Shown here piece after piece: positions 29,699 to 63,952 of a stretch of DNA of 64,000 nucleotides. The number at the start of each line of letters is the position of its first letter. Within the stretch, counting starts at the first letter, position 1. The stretch spans positions 21,196,986-21,260,985 of the forward strand of contig OU342807.1 of the NCBI GenBank assembly GCA_910591455.2, read 5' to 3'. Origin of the DNA: Pholis gunnellus. Taxonomy: Eukaryota > Chordata > Actinopteri > Perciformes > Pholidae. The notes beneath the pieces were generated by a model that worked only from the letters and a program-made list of their open reading frames with translations, did not search any database and was not told the origin of the DNA. The position numbers and the translations under genes are program-made.

Positions 29699-29860
29699 AA
29701 GAGTTAGATGAGGAGATTGATACCACACTCTTATCATGTCTTAAGTGCATTAAGCGCAGAGCTGGAGCCGAGCGTCAATTAGCTTAGCATAAAGAATAAA
29801 TGAGCTAGCCTAGCTCTCAAGTTTGTAAATAAGTGTACCGACACTTTTAAAGTTCACTGC
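29699..29860 (+). repeat. left arm of a large inverted repeat (fish dispersed repeat B)
   Basis: AAGAGTTAGATGAGGAGATT, GATACCAC..ATCATGTCT, GTCAATTAGCTTAGCATAAA and GCTAGCCTAGCTCT. The complement lies at 30066-30244. The phrase set is common in fish genomes. Confidence 0.8.
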
Positions 29861-29946
29861 AAAGCGCATTCTATCAGAAGCCAAAATGTAAAAAAATGAC
29901 ATACACACACACACATACTGTATATATACACAGTATATATATATAT

Positions 29947-31253
<1,307 letters not shown>

Positions 31254-31794
31254 CTGATTCATAACAATCCCAGCTAATAAAAGCCACGTCTATTTTTTGA
31301 GCAGCACACATGAAAACAATGTCTTGCTGCAGTGTTTTATAATCCAGTAGTCACTACTCAAATGAACATTCTTTTGACTTTGCATGTAACATGTCAGATG
31401 GCAAAAAAATAACCATCTGACACTTCCATTTAAAAAAATGGACGTCTACTGCAGCTAGTTTGTCATCATTGGGTGATCGTTACACATTAAAAGCTTTTAG
31501 CCGCTGGTTTCAGGTGAACTTTCTGTTGCAAGTGGCAACCACTGCTGGCACAGTCCCGACTAAGAGGTTACAATGACAAGAGAAGACAGAGATTAATATC
31601 AAAGTTAAAGCATAACACTTCAGTTGTGTCAGTCACGGATAAACAGAAGCAGTGTAGCTCCATTAACTGCTCAAATCAGAGTAGGAATATAGAGTTAGCT
31701 GTTCATGGGTTTCCCAGCGATGCTGACGAATCATTTGTTAACAGTGTTGAAGGTGCCACGTTGTTGATATACTGGAACCAAACGTCGACATTAA

Positions 31795-32215
31795 GACGGG
31801 GCAGCAAAATGCTTTGAATGATTTATTGTAAAAATGGCTTTCGAAACTGAGAGTCCAAATGCAGGCAGGTAACAAACAGCAGGCAGGCAACAAGAACATG
31901 TAAGACTCGTAATAGCAACACAATGCACTGGGGGGAAACTAACTCTGGGCCAACAGCAACTGGGCCGGTATATGTAGGGACTGATTGGGGAAGTGAAAAC
32001 AGGTGAGCAGGTCAGGTCAGGTGAGTGCAGGACCAACAAGGGACAGGTGAAACTAATCAGGGCGGGGCAGGCAATCAAAAGTGGCGGGAAAACACACAAA
32101 GGCAGGAAGTAAAGCGATCTGAAATGAGAGGAGAGGCGAGTATTAAAATAAAACCGGAAACACTAAACGTGAACGACAAACTGAACTTAGGAGAAGAGCA
32201 GATCATGACAGAGGG
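31795..32215. repeat. probable transposable-element fragment
   Basis: ACCAACAAGGGACAGGTGAA, ACTAATCAGGGCGGGGCAGG and GAGCAGATCATGACAGAG are phrases familiar from fish repeats. Boundaries are uncertain and no protein is encoded. Confidence 0.4.
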
Positions 32216-32469
32216 TTACAGCTTACTAGTAAAACATGTAAGAAGTTATGTAACTATTTGATTACTTTTCAAGTCATTTCATGAATTAAAAATGAATGTA
32301 TTTATTTATTTTGACTACTTTTGCATCACATTTCTTACAAATGTTTTAAACTGGTAAATAAAGGTGCACAGTCCTAAAAACATATTTCGGCCATTCAGTT
32401 AAAATACTCAAACTGTTCAAAATACACCAGTCAAATGAGCTGCTCATGTAACCCTTCTTCTTGGTTTGG

Positions 32470-32700
32470 TCAATACCCAGCGTTTCCCAAACCTTCTTCT
32501 CTGTGAACCCACTTTTTTGGAATGACAAACATCGCCACCCAATTCACAATAGGCCTTATCTATAAATCGTGAGAGGAGTGAGTGGGTAGATGAACGTTCC
32601 TGACCATTTTTACTGCCATTTCCACATTACCTTATATCATCTTGAAAAGCTTAACCCGCCATTTCTAAGAGATATACGTTTGAATAATCCCAACTTTCTT
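32470..32700. repeat. probable dispersed fish repeat
   Basis: CCAGCGTTTCCCAAACCTTC, then TTTTTTGGAATGACAAACAT and ATAAATCGTGAGAGGAGTGA, a known kind of fish repeat by its 'GTTTCCCAAACC' opening. Confidence 0.45.
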
Positions 32701-35700
32701 ATATGCATGTGTTATTGAAAACATATACACTTTAAATACTTAAACTGTGTAGAGTAATTATGATGTGCATATAAGCATGGGGAGTACCGTCATCATTTTA
32801 CAACAGTCTGATGCTGGTTGAGCGACCGAAATCATTGTTGCTTGACAGCGTGCAACATCACCCATGTAGAGACTGCAGCGGGGTGTGCTGTACTGGCTCT
32901 ACATTTATCTTGTGTGTAAGAATTAACCAAAATGTGGGAACAATTTCATTAAAGCTACTACAAGGAACTTTCATTTTGTATTCATGTTGGCGCTCCCTGT
33001 GGACAAAGATGGCAATGTTTCCGTACACCAGAGTCCCTTCAGAAAACATCTAATTCTACTGAGTTTCTGGTGAACCTGCGTGTTATAAATAGTTTCATCT
33101 GATTTTGTGGAAAATCGGACCCGGTGACAGGCATTATACCAAGAAAGAGCCAATATTCCCGCCAGTGTTTGATTACACTGGTCATACATGGCATCAGTAT
33201 TAAACTGAGACTATTCCCCACAGGTTACATTTTTTCTTGTAAAGTAGTAAATCAAGGCCCGCGTGTATATATTTATTTCTCTCTATGGCCACCTCAGGCT
33301 CCATAAAATTACTGTTGGCATTACTCATTAGTTTTTAGTTGTGTTTGCTTTGTAGATCGATTACAATGCTGTGCCTCCTAGGGTAGTGGCGCTTCTTTGT
33401 GTTTTCCTGACATGAAGCACAATGTAATTAAAGGGAAACTTTGTTGATTTAAGCCAGCTTTGTATTGTTGCAGTGTGGGTGGTATGTGCAAATGAATAAT
33501 GTAACCTCCTTCCCTCTGTGTTCCTTCCACAGTGCAACAAAGGTTTCCCCATAATTTCACAGCTTGCTTCTTTGTTACTTTAGGATATGTTGTTTTTACA
33601 GTAACCTTCCCTTGGTAGCCGTCTTAAAACCAAAGTGTGACGCTACATGCAGTGAGGGCAGAAGAGTTAGCTTAAAGATGGGCAATTATCATCAAAGACC
33701 ACATGACCTCATTTTCCTATCAAAAAGGATGAATAAATAAAGTTTGTAAGACGCAACGACACAGTCTGCAGACATCCACACAGTCCTGATGAAAGGGGCA
33801 ATCAGGCACATTAAGTGAAAACATCTGGGTGGGTGCGCCTCAGCTCCGCCTGAGAGGTCTCATCAGAACCAGAGGATTAAAATCACCTGTGTAGATATAC
33901 ATCTTGCATTAGCGGGGCCTTTAATATGTATCGACTGAAATATTCAGGGCAGTGAAAAAGCACAAGGGACAAACTCTGTACCACAATAACCAGCAGGAAA
34001 AAGCTAATCTGCATTGCCGGTGAAATGTGTCTCTGAGCGCCGTGGTGCTTAGAGTGCTAATACACCGGGCAGTTTTAGGATGAAATAGACACAAGTTCTT
34101 TACGCTTAAGCGAACAGAGCTGCCATTAACAGGATACAAAATGAGACTCTTGGTAGAAAGAAATGCAAATGTTTCCTGTTCCTGATTGGGTTGCGGTGTC
34201 CTCATTAATGCAGCGTGTCGTTGCCTGTAGACTGTATTTTTAAAAAGGAAACTGACGACGGTGGAATCGCAGATCTGAACAGGGTCATCTCTTAGAAAAC
34301 ATGTGTTAAAGAAAAGAAAATGTACTTTGATTTAAAATCCAAGATGAAAGTGTAAATGCGGCGTATCCGGCGGGAAACATGAATGAAAGGCCGACATCAT
34401 ACAGTTTGATCAGCACAACTCAACATCAAGTCTTTGTTTACGGGGGAATATTTTGGGTCACACTTCAGTTTTCTATTTTTCCACATGATGGCTCGCTGTG
34501 GGTCGCTGTCTGGCTTGCGGGCTTCTTTGTTATGTGATGTGGTCAGCGTGTGAAGTGACGGGCGTTCAAGGTTGATTCAGACATCAGACAGGAAGCCTTA
34601 GACGAATGTTAAAAGACGCACTCACTCCCATCCTTTTCAAAGGGGCCCTCTTCATCTCCTCGGCCCCCCTTGCTGAGCACCCTCACTGTGCAGAGGGAGG
34701 CACGGGGCCAGCCCCTCTTCTGGCTCTTTCGCCATCTTTCATCATGCTTTCTGTCTGTTTTTCTGTCATTTCTTTTGGTTTTAAAGCAATTGTTCCCTTG
34801 CTTTAAACCAAGCCAAGAGGAAAGAGACAATTAGCAAAGGATTCTCATCCCTTTTTTCTCATTTTGTGTAGTGTCAATTGGCTACAATGATGCATTAGAA
34901 ACATTAGCAGCAGCCTTTGTAGCAGTACAAGGAAAAGCTTTGTGTTGCTTTTGTACTGTTGCTCCTTCACTGCGGTGGAAGTGGGCTTCTCAACTGTGCA
35001 TCAAGGGACACGACTGGGGGGGTAAACCTACTTTCAACAGTATCTAAGCGACCATGTGTCAATGCGTAGCCGGTCTTAACAACACATTGATATGTGGTCA
35101 CTGAAATGACGTCGACAAATGCAATGTATGTAACTTTGACATTGAATCTCGGCCCAATCTCGGGCCCTGTGACACGGACGGCAGAAATGTCTTGCTTTGA
35201 ATTTTTCGTTGACTTGAACAGGATGTGACTAATAGAGAAGATAAGTTGCTAACCAAAGACAATATTAAAAGTGATATATTGTGAAGGATGTCATGTTGGT
35301 TATTTTAAAGTTCTTAAAAGAAAAAAAAGAAAATTTAACTTTGCAAAGTGTAATAGCTACTTGGTCACAGCGGTGGTTTCTGAAGTTGTGTGAAACCACC
35401 CATGCCTTGAGTAGCAGGAAATTCTAGGTGACAATTATGTTTGAACCGAATTCTGTGTGAAAACAGCACGTTTTAATTCGCCACATTAAGGCTTCACTTG
35501 AGCCAGCATTTTATTACCTCATTGTGCCATGATGAGTGTTGAAACACATCTTTTTGAAACAGGCCTCTCTCGTTTTCTCGCCCTCTCTCTCTCAGTCTCT
35601 CGCTCACCTCATTACAACAGATCCTTTTCAGTTTTAGCCGGCCAAACTTTGCCAGCCACGAAAGAACTTGGAGGGAACGATGGAGGAAGAATTGAAGAGA

Positions 35701-35805
35701 GGAGCGTAGAAAATAGGAGCATAGGTGAGGAGGAAACGTGGTTAGAGAGGAGAGGGTGGATAAGAGAACAAAGATAGAAGAAATGCATGCAAATAAGTGC
35801 ACATG
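32701..35805. other. intergenic, no gene seen; repeat-free stretch 33770-34210
   Basis: 33770-34210 lacks microsatellites and repeats and could be conserved non-coding sequence. No exon recognised. Confidence 0.45.

Positions 35806-35833
<28 letters not shown>
35806..35833. repeat. (CA)n microsatellite
   Basis: 28 bp of CA. Confidence 0.95.
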
Positions 35834-35837
<4 letters not shown>

Positions 35838-35952
35838 TCCTTAGGTGTTATCTGCACAGGTTATTGTTACACTCTGCTTTGAGCCACACACAGCCTGGCT
35901 TCTCATTTAATGCTGAAGGAAATAAATAAATAAAGAGGCTGGAGAAAGAGGA

Positions 35953-35968
35953 GGGGGGGGGGGGGGGG
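35953..35968. repeat. poly(G) tract of 16
   Basis: An uninterrupted G-run. The sequence after it (35970-36090) is unique-looking. Confidence 0.95.
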
Positions 35969-37434
35969 TTGGCTCACCTGGGGCATCTCTCATTGATTTG
36001 CGTCCCTTATTGAGCGTCTCTTTTATTTACACGCAACTATTTATTCAGGCTCAAGAGGAGTCTGCCAATTACCTATGCATTATTAACAAGGATGCCGTCG
36101 ACCTCTTGTGGCTTCCATCCCCACCTCTCCTCTGTCCTTCTTCTATTTCCTTCGTTTCCTCGCCTCCCTTTACATATTCTTTCCTTTTGTCCCCCACCCC
36201 TCTTTCCTCTTCTAATTGCCTCATACCTCATCACCCCCTCCATCTTTCCTCTTCCCTTTTCTGTTGTTCTCCCCATCTATCTCCCATTCCCCCTTGAGGT
36301 ATTTTACTCCAAACAAAGATGAATCACACCTCCGTCTTACCTGATTTGGAGATTCATACACACGTACATTACACATGTAGTTCTTCCTATTGTTCTCAAT
36401 TGCTATTGCTATTATATAACACACACTATCACGATGGTCTCCTTAGTTTGAACCCTGCTAATCTTCAGTACTGGCACATACAGGGAGGTTTCTTTCCAGT
36501 GAAAGACAGAGACAGAGACAGAGAGAGACTAAGAAAGCAACACAACTGAGGCAAACAGGAAACGGGCTCCAACTCCACCTTGATGTGAAAAGCCCAGCGG
36601 AGATCTGACCACATGACTGAAGGCTCTGGATGCATCATCCTCCCCTCCTCCTCCTCCTCTTCCACTTCAAAAGGAAGTCGGCTTCATTAAAGAGCTGCGC
36701 CAACGTGAGGAAGCAGCCAAAAGAGATGAGCGTTTGTCTTCACGTCCGCAGGTTGAGCTCGCACTGAGAAACGCACCAAAAAGCCTCCGCTTACTTCCAG
36801 ACCTCGACACAGCGGGGGCATACGTGATTATGTGTTGCACATGTAAACGAAACACACTCACAAATGTACACACAAGCACTCATATATATATACGCTGAGC
36901 CCAGTGTGCCGAGGTAAAGACAAGGGGAAGTAAGGCAATTAGAGCCACGCATGCAAGTAGCAGCAACAATGCACGACAAATAAACCAAGTGAACGTTGGT
37001 AAAACTGTCGAGCCAACGTTTTTTGTGGGCAAATTGGACCATTGAGAGCCCTTAGAGAAATTACACATTAAACACAAATATAAGATTGTGCGCGTCCACG
37101 CGTGCAGGCGGCCACACGTCCACGTGTTTGTCGGTCTTCAGCCGAGGAACGGCAGGTTCTGACAGTGAGTTATACATTTATGATCTGCATTGTGGCTCAG
37201 TAATTATTAGTGTACATCAATCTGTTCCTCTACTGATTAATTATTGTTTGAACAGCATAAATACTATGCTAGGATTTAAATTCCTTAACAGCCGACAGAC
37301 CGAATAGGACTGATAATAAGCTCATTAATGCTGCTTTGTAGACACAGTCGCCCACGCAGCCTGGAAACACAGGAAACAGACACAAGCAACAGTAAGACAG
37401 AGACACACACTTGGACTTAGATAGAGAGATACAC
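35969..37434. other. intergenic; pyrimidine-rich block 36110-36300
   Basis: 36110-36300 is strongly C/T-biased on the plus strand. 36650-36895 has two open frames without ATG at the front, but no recognised protein. Confidence 0.45.
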
Positions 37435-37700
37435 ACAAGTACAAGTACATTTTCTTCAGTTCTGCACTTATGTATATTTTTGAGGTAGTTGTATTTTGCT
37501 TGAGTATTTCTATTTCCGACTACTCGTTACTACTTTATTTTGACTACTTCACTTCAAATCGTTTTCAGGATAAACTGCTTCACATAAAGCTAACCACCTT
37601 TTAAACTTCAGCAGCTACATTCATATCTGACAGCACATGAATGCATCAGTAAAAATAATCCAATTAAACATCAAAAAGATGGAGTTAAAACACTAAGTGT
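37435..37700. repeat. fragment of a fish hAT-like repeat
   Basis: AGTACATTTTCTTCAGTTCT, TTTTGAGGTAGTTGTATTTT, GCTTGAGTATTTCTATTTCC. Same repeat type as 22095-22255 by phrase. Confidence 0.45.
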
Positions 37701-37929
37701 TTATTAAGTGCAGACGTTCTCCTGTGTTTGGTTGCCGATGAACGGATTCAGCGAGCGGATGAAGAAGATGTCGCAGCAGTTTCACGTGGGCTTCGCTACG
37801 GTGATTAGCTGAGTATCCCACCTCCACTGAGGGAGCACCATCTGTAGTTGAAGACCAGATAGAGAAACGGACCTGGTACTAAAAGGGATTCGAGTCCAGG
37901 GGGAAACCTCTGTGCTCTGAAAAGTCAAT

Positions 37930-38095
37930 GCGGTACTTCAGCCATCAGGGGGCGACTCCTCTGGTCTGACTCTATAGAAGTCTATGAGAAAATCACTATA
38001 TTTCTCACTTGATTTATTACCTCAGTAAACGTTGTGAACATGAGTTTATGGTCACAATTGCATAGTTTGAAGTCTTCTTCAATTCAGCATGACTG
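37930..38095 (+). repeat. dispersed repeat family A, copy 4 (truncated)
   Basis: GCCATCAGGGGGCGACTCCT, GAAGTCTATGAGAAAATCAC and GAGTTTATGGTCACAATTGC. It breaks off after 'TTCAATTCAGCATGA'. Confidence 0.85.
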
Positions 38096-39685
38096 GTCTG
38101 AAATCAGTTTTCTGTTTGACGGGCTTCAGGACAGGAATAATTAACGAGCAGAACAATGATCAAAATTGTTGCAGATTAATTATCTGTGAATTGACTGATG
38201 GTCTAATTGACGAATAGTTCCAGCTCTACACACATGTACACACTCTGGCTGTTGAGAGGCTTCCAAATACAAAGCACTAGTGATATCTCCTACAAATCTA
38301 CAGGTGAGTCCTCGCAGCGTTGGCCTGCGCTGCTCTTTCCTGCCAACCCATCTTCAGAAATTGTAAAATCAGATGTATTGATGATGAATCATGTCTGTCA
38401 GTTGTGCATGTACGGTCCTCAGAGTAATTGTTTACTGAGAGTCTTCGTCATGCATGAACCTCCTTTAAACAGGAGGCAGATGAGCTGTTTTCACTGAAGG
38501 AGGCTTGATTAGGCATCTCAGTGATCAGCTGTTTCCCACTACGGATCTTTTCTTTGGACTGAGATATTACCATAATGAAGCTGATGTTCTTGAGGTTTTT
38601 AAGTCTTGACGGCACAATAATAATTCTCCTCAATGAATCAGAATTTTTTTCTTTTTGCAATGTTTTTCAAAGACATATGGACCAAATAAAGCGTCTGGCA
38701 CTGACATTTAAATCCACTTATGACATGTTGTCTGTGCTCTATTTGTGTCTTTTGCTTTTTTGGTTTATTTCTGTCTGGATGGAGCATTCACTCAAAATAA
38801 ATCGTGGCCTGAAGGCATTTCGAGGACTGTTTAGGCTCAAACTGTGCGGCGTATCTTCCCAAACGGCACACACACACACACCACCACACACAGTCTCTGT
38901 CATTCGGAAGAAAGTCAAGAAGTGTTGTGATGGGGGGGCTTCAACAAAAACAGGAAATACGCAGTTGTTGGAAAAATGTCCCATGTGGTTCCTCTGCAGC
39001 CATGTGAAAGTCACCTTGAGAGCAGATAGACAGACACGGACACGACCGGAAGACACCGAAACTGAGACCATAAACCTGGTCTCCTATGGATTACAGTAAT
39101 TTTTAGCTAATTTGCATCAGTAATTTAATTCCATTGCAAAGCAGGAAGTAGCGTGAGATCCATATAGTGCAGTTAAAAGTAAAGGTGTGCAGGTCAGAGA
39201 GGTACCCAGAAAGCATTTAACTTCTTCAGTGCAGGCCTGTGTTCTAACAATTTGTATGTAAGTTTATGTGAGAGTGGTAACAATGGTCATCTCATCTATC
39301 TCAGCGTAGTTCTCACAATTTGCCAGAAGGTGATACGAGAGGAATAAACGGTATTGTGTTCCCCTCAAAATGTATAGCTAATGCAACATGTTCTCAGCTT
39401 TTAATCCAAATGAATGAATGAATTATGATGTGACATCATCACACATTATGCCCATTGATTTGATATTGGAGCCTTTCTATTGGCTGCAGCCTGCTCTTAT
39501 GTGCCGGGTTCATGGTGTGAAAGAAGTGATTTTCTGCACAGGGGCTAAGTGCTTTTTTATGATCATTGTAAATATTTCAATCCAGAAGATGGATGAATTC
39601 CGGAGATGAAAAGTATTCACTGCAATTTGAATTGCCTCTGGTGTTGAATTGAAATTACAATGCGCTGGTGAAAAGGGTGACTCCT
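38096..39685. other. intergenic, no gene seen
   Basis: A frame at 38575-39099 (174 codons) has no recognised motif and passes through a CACACA tract; rejected as a gene. Confidence 0.45.
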
Positions 39686-39714
39686 CCCCCCCCCCCCCCC
39701 CCCCCCCCCCCCCC
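39686..39714. repeat. poly(C) tract of 29
   Basis: An uninterrupted C-run, a likely sequencing/assembly weak spot. Confidence 0.95.
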
Positions 39715-39999
39715 GTGCTCGTGCAGGTCAATGAGGATTTGATGAATCTACTTTGGCATTCACATTTGTGATTTATTATTCATTTAATTCTTTATTCACT
39801 GGGATGCAGACCAAGAGCTGCTCTGTTTTTCTAACTAAAACAAACAAACACACACATACACACACTAATAGTTCATAGTTAATCAAAGAGCCGTGCATTG
39901 ATTATACGGATGGCCTTCATTACTGTTGTGGTTAATCCGATCCGGCTCCAAATAAATCAAATCAAAACAAAAGAGGTGCAGTCAGTAGAGTGAAGCTCT

Positions 40000-40325
40000 A
40001 CTGCACTGAATAACCGTGCCTCTGGCCGCAAAGCAGCGGCTGAGGGTAGAGAATGTTTGCTTCATCAGCAGCCCCGACCGGCCGGTAGTGAGTGAGGAGT
40101 CAGCAGGCAGCCAATGGCAGTATACAACTGGCAATAAAAGGTATTTTGACAAAATGTGAATCACCGCAACCATGAGAAGTCCTTGAGCATGCAACCATAA
40201 CTGGCCACCCAAAAATATTTGAATGCGAGACTAGCCGCGGACAGATACGGAGGTGCACACCCACTCACTCACTCACTCACTGGAGTGAAGGCACGATTCT
40301 CCTGGCAAAGATAATTAGCCGACAA
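40000..40325 (+). repeat. dispersed repeat C, copy 1
   Basis: CATAACTGGCCACCCAAAAA, GACTAGCCGCGGACAGATAC, GGAGGTGCACACCCACTCAC and GATTCTCCTGGCAAAGATAA parallel 47260-47470 in order. A CACTCACT tandem lies at 40260-40280. Confidence 0.7.
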
Positions 40326-40999
40326 AGTTTAAAAAGAATAAAAGTTTTCTCTTTGCACAGGGAAGAGCACAGCGTAGCTGGAGGTCTTTGGAACATGTGG
40401 TGAAAAGGAGGACAGAGATGTCAAAGATTTGGGACACCTTGACACAGAGCCATTAATTAGGACTGACCTGGACAAAGGACGTCTGGTCACTGCAGCCCAG
40501 TGAATGTCTCAGGGAAACTCTAGTCTGTGTGAATATATGGTGTGGAGGAATTAAAGCTAACATGCCTGAGATGCTACCAGGTGTTTGTCCTCTGGAATAT
40601 CGGGATCACACTCTTTTATAATCTAAACAGCATGCTGGGGGTAAGTCCAATATTCACTCTCTTTTAGCTGTGTTCTTGGTGCCAACAGTTTCTTTAAACC
40701 TGCCTTCATAGCTTTACAAGTGATTCCATATGTTTCCCAGAATGCTGATGGACCAGACGTTAATCTGAAATCTGATTCCCCACCCTGTCACAGCTTCGAC
40801 CTGTGCTGGCTGTCTCCTCCATGTGAGAAAAACGTTTCTCCCTCCAGCTGGATTGATGGAAATGCAGATGAATGTGAATGGAGGATTGTAACAGATGGGT
40901 GTAGGAGTAAGAACAGAAGGAGCACAAGATAGGAAGGGCCCGAGTGAAGACCAGACGCAACATAAAGCCCACCTCAACACTTTGATCTGTTCAGAGTTT
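40326..40999. other. intergenic downstream of mgat5b, nothing recognised
   Basis: No exon or repeat identified. Confidence 0.5.
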
Positions 41000-41109
41000 T
41001 TTATTTTCATTTCATTTTTTCCATAATAAAGCCCGAAGGACTCTTTAAAAGACTCTTTAAATAAGCTCTAAAGGCTTATTTATTGAAAAATAATCTTGCA
41101 CTCTTTATT
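41000..41109 (-). terminator. cluster of three AATAAA poly(A) signals for mgat5b
   Basis: AATAAA occurs on the minus strand at 41109-41104, 41084-41079 and 41005-41000. These are the first three after the stop codon, giving a 3' UTR of about 0.75-0.87 kb. Transcript ends cannot be seen in DNA. Confidence 0.4.
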
Positions 41110-41850
41110 TTTGTACTCTATCCTCCTCCTTCTTCTTTCCTTTTCGTGAGAAGAGATGATTGCATTGACCGATGCTGCCTCAGACTTTTGGTTCAGTCTG
41201 ATAAATTACTCTGTCCATCATTGCAGGACGAGAGTAAAAGCGAGGGAGATAACCTGGTTGTCCATCATCCTTTGTCCAAGTGCAGAGAGGAGATTGGATA
41301 TTGACCCGAGGTTGCCTTCTCCAAGCCAACGTATTTGAAGACTCTGTCATGGAATGACACAATAGTCCCAATACTGAGTTTTTCTGCAGTCACAAGCCTC
41401 TTCAAGTACATACTTTCCAACTTAAACACCTAATTTCTGGCGCGACGCAGCTCCAGAAGATGAAATGTCGTGTATTATATCACCAGTAAACCTCTTGTAT
41501 TAACTCTGATCCTGTCGTCTGATCCTGCCAGCCTCTTCCTCTGGTTGTAGAGACACCTGCTCATCATTGGAGCCGTGTTCTACAAAGTCTTACTGCTTTT
41601 ATAACTCCAGCAAGTTACAGTACACAGCTGTTATAACAACCAAAGTCCTCACTTACAACCTGGCAGCTATTCCAGCCTGCTTTTATCTCTTCAAATCCAT
41701 GCATGCCTGTTCCTCATTATCCTACATTTACTGTTTTTCGGGGCTCTACACCCGTTCTACTACGGGTGCCTTCCGGTGTCCCTCCACCTCAAAACTCTCC
41801 CGCCAATCGGAATCTAATTCTTTTGTGTCTGTCCTTCACCTGTCCCGTCA
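41110..41850 (-). other. mgat5b: mgat5b 3' untranslated region (inferred)
   Basis: This follows the TAA and runs to the first canonical poly(A) signals on the minus strand. No intron or repeat is evident. The extent is inferred only from where AATAAA occurs. Confidence 0.45.
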
Positions 41851-62021
<20,171 letters not shown>

Positions 62022-62757
62022 CTGCAGCACACACACAAAGAAAACGCAGAGTTTAGACAAGCAGGGAAACATGACCGACAGAGAAGAGAGAAGGTTCACT
62101 CCGGAAATAGTGTGAGCAAAAAGACTGTACTGCAAGCATTCATTATTGACTTGGACGGAAAAAAATCCAGTTTTGTTTGAGAAAGGAAGGGAAAAGAGAA
62201 GGTCTTCTTTCTGGTTTTAATAGTTTAGCCCTTTTTCTGGAGTATTTTTATGTCGTAAAAAAACCTACCAGTGGAACATTTATTCATTAATGTATTATAA
62301 AAATGTGTATTACACCTTTATTATTGTTTTTCTGCAAGATTACATTTTTCTATTCCGTGTTCACATAATGCTGGAAGTCAATGTCTACCAGTCCATTATT
62401 CCATCACTGGTCATTTGTCAGCCCGGACTCTAGTAATACAGAGTCCAGTCACAGACAGTAGCTGATTAACAGGAGTGGAAGCTTACAGTCCACATTGTCA
62501 TTAATAACTGCCGCTGGGCAGTAATCATGTAAAGGCCAATCTCACACCAATTACATTTAGATGTGCTGACAGTGTTCAAGATCTTTATTATAATAGAGAC
62601 CCGAGATGTGATACTGTAAGGGTTTTCTCTAAAGTTTGTAAAGTAGGGATATGTTGTCATACTACTGCATTTTTAAGGACGATAATAACCCTTTAATGAG
62701 CCTGTTCTCTCTTTCTGTTGCTCTGGCAACAATTACCTTTTGCTGCTTTGTAAAATA

Positions 62758-62919
62758 TGTAGCGGGTTAGTGTTCAACTCGCTTACCGTCGTACTGTAAT
62801 AGTAATAGTTGCACTTATGACTTCTGGTGACTACTTCTCTTGAATACCTATGTTGAATACTCTTATTGTAAGTCGCTTTGGATAAAATCATCTGCTAAAT
62901 GACTGTAATGTGTTGTAAT
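62758..62919 (+). mobile_element. fish SINE/LINE-type tail
   Basis: TTGTAAGTCGCTTTGGATAA, AATCATCTGCTAAATGACTG and TAATGTG. This end sequence is very common in fish retroposons. Confidence 0.6.
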
Positions 62920-63938
62920 TTAAAGCTGACCACATGGTTAATTGGCTTTGCTGGCTCCAAGTGTGATGCTTATTACATACGTTTAGTAACAAGTCAACAT
63001 CTCTAATTTTGTTGAATGTGTTTAGACATGCTATAGAAAGCGTTGGATGGAATGACTTGGCATATATACGTAGCTGAATAGACAAAGAGCACCAACTCCA
63101 GAACAATCCGTTTTGATTGACAGCTGATCTCTGAGAAGTGCCCGCACCACAGCAGTGAGGTCTTAGGGCAGAAATGTGGGCAGTACGCTTTTGAAAGAAT
63201 CGCAGCAGAAGTAAACATTTTTAGAACGCATGCCCCTTGAAGAAATCAAAGCCTGGAGCTGCTAAGCTCAACATGCTGAGCGACACAAGTGAGAGAAACA
63301 GACTGTATAGATGGCTGCATGGGGCCAGAGATGGAGCAGAGCATGAAGAGGAACTCAAACCAAGATGAACTGTAGAAGTCGCGCTTGAGGTAAGTCTTTG
63401 CATTGTGTGCCAAACTGATTAAGACCAACAGCTGCATCGCCTTCAAAAAATCAGAGTGACAAAGTAACCTAACAAGGCGATGTGAAATAATCAAATGTCC
63501 ATGTTTATCTTCCCTTGCTCTGGGAAAGGGTTACTCATATCAAAGAAAAAAAAACCTATTTCCCTGGAGTGAAGGAGAAGAAAAATGGGTTTTGACTGGA
63601 AGTTGAATTAAAAGTGTGTTTGTTGATCAGATGGTATCGTATGGGTTCTGCGGAGTTCAATCAAAGTCAAGCCAGGGCGCACTGGGGAGGCTTTGGCAAA
63701 ATATCATTCAAACAAACAGGATGAAAAGAGCTGAATGCGTAATGACTTGGCTGAATTGAACGTTACAACATCAGCAACAACAACAGATGGTAAATGGATG
63801 GCAGGACAGAGAGAGAGAGAGAGAGACAGAGAGAGAAAGAAAACAGAGTAACTGATGTGTTGAGGTAGTGTGTGTGTGTGTGTGTCTGTCAGGTGCTTAT
63901 CTGTATAAGCGCTTGTGTGTGTATACCTGCTGTGTTGG

Positions 63939-63952
<14 letters not shown>

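Noticed and set aside
36650..36895. Open frame reading EVGFIKELRQREEAAK
   Set aside because: Looks protein-like for a short stretch, but a second overlapping frame is also open, there is no start or clear splice acceptor, and I recognise no family.
38575..39099. 174-codon plus-strand open frame
   Set aside because: No recognised domain, AT-rich start and a CACACA tract inside; no splice context.
63221..63494. Candidate upstream mgat5b exon
   Set aside because: The minus-strand peptide has no resemblance to GT18 enzymes, and no matching donor in the required phase was found.
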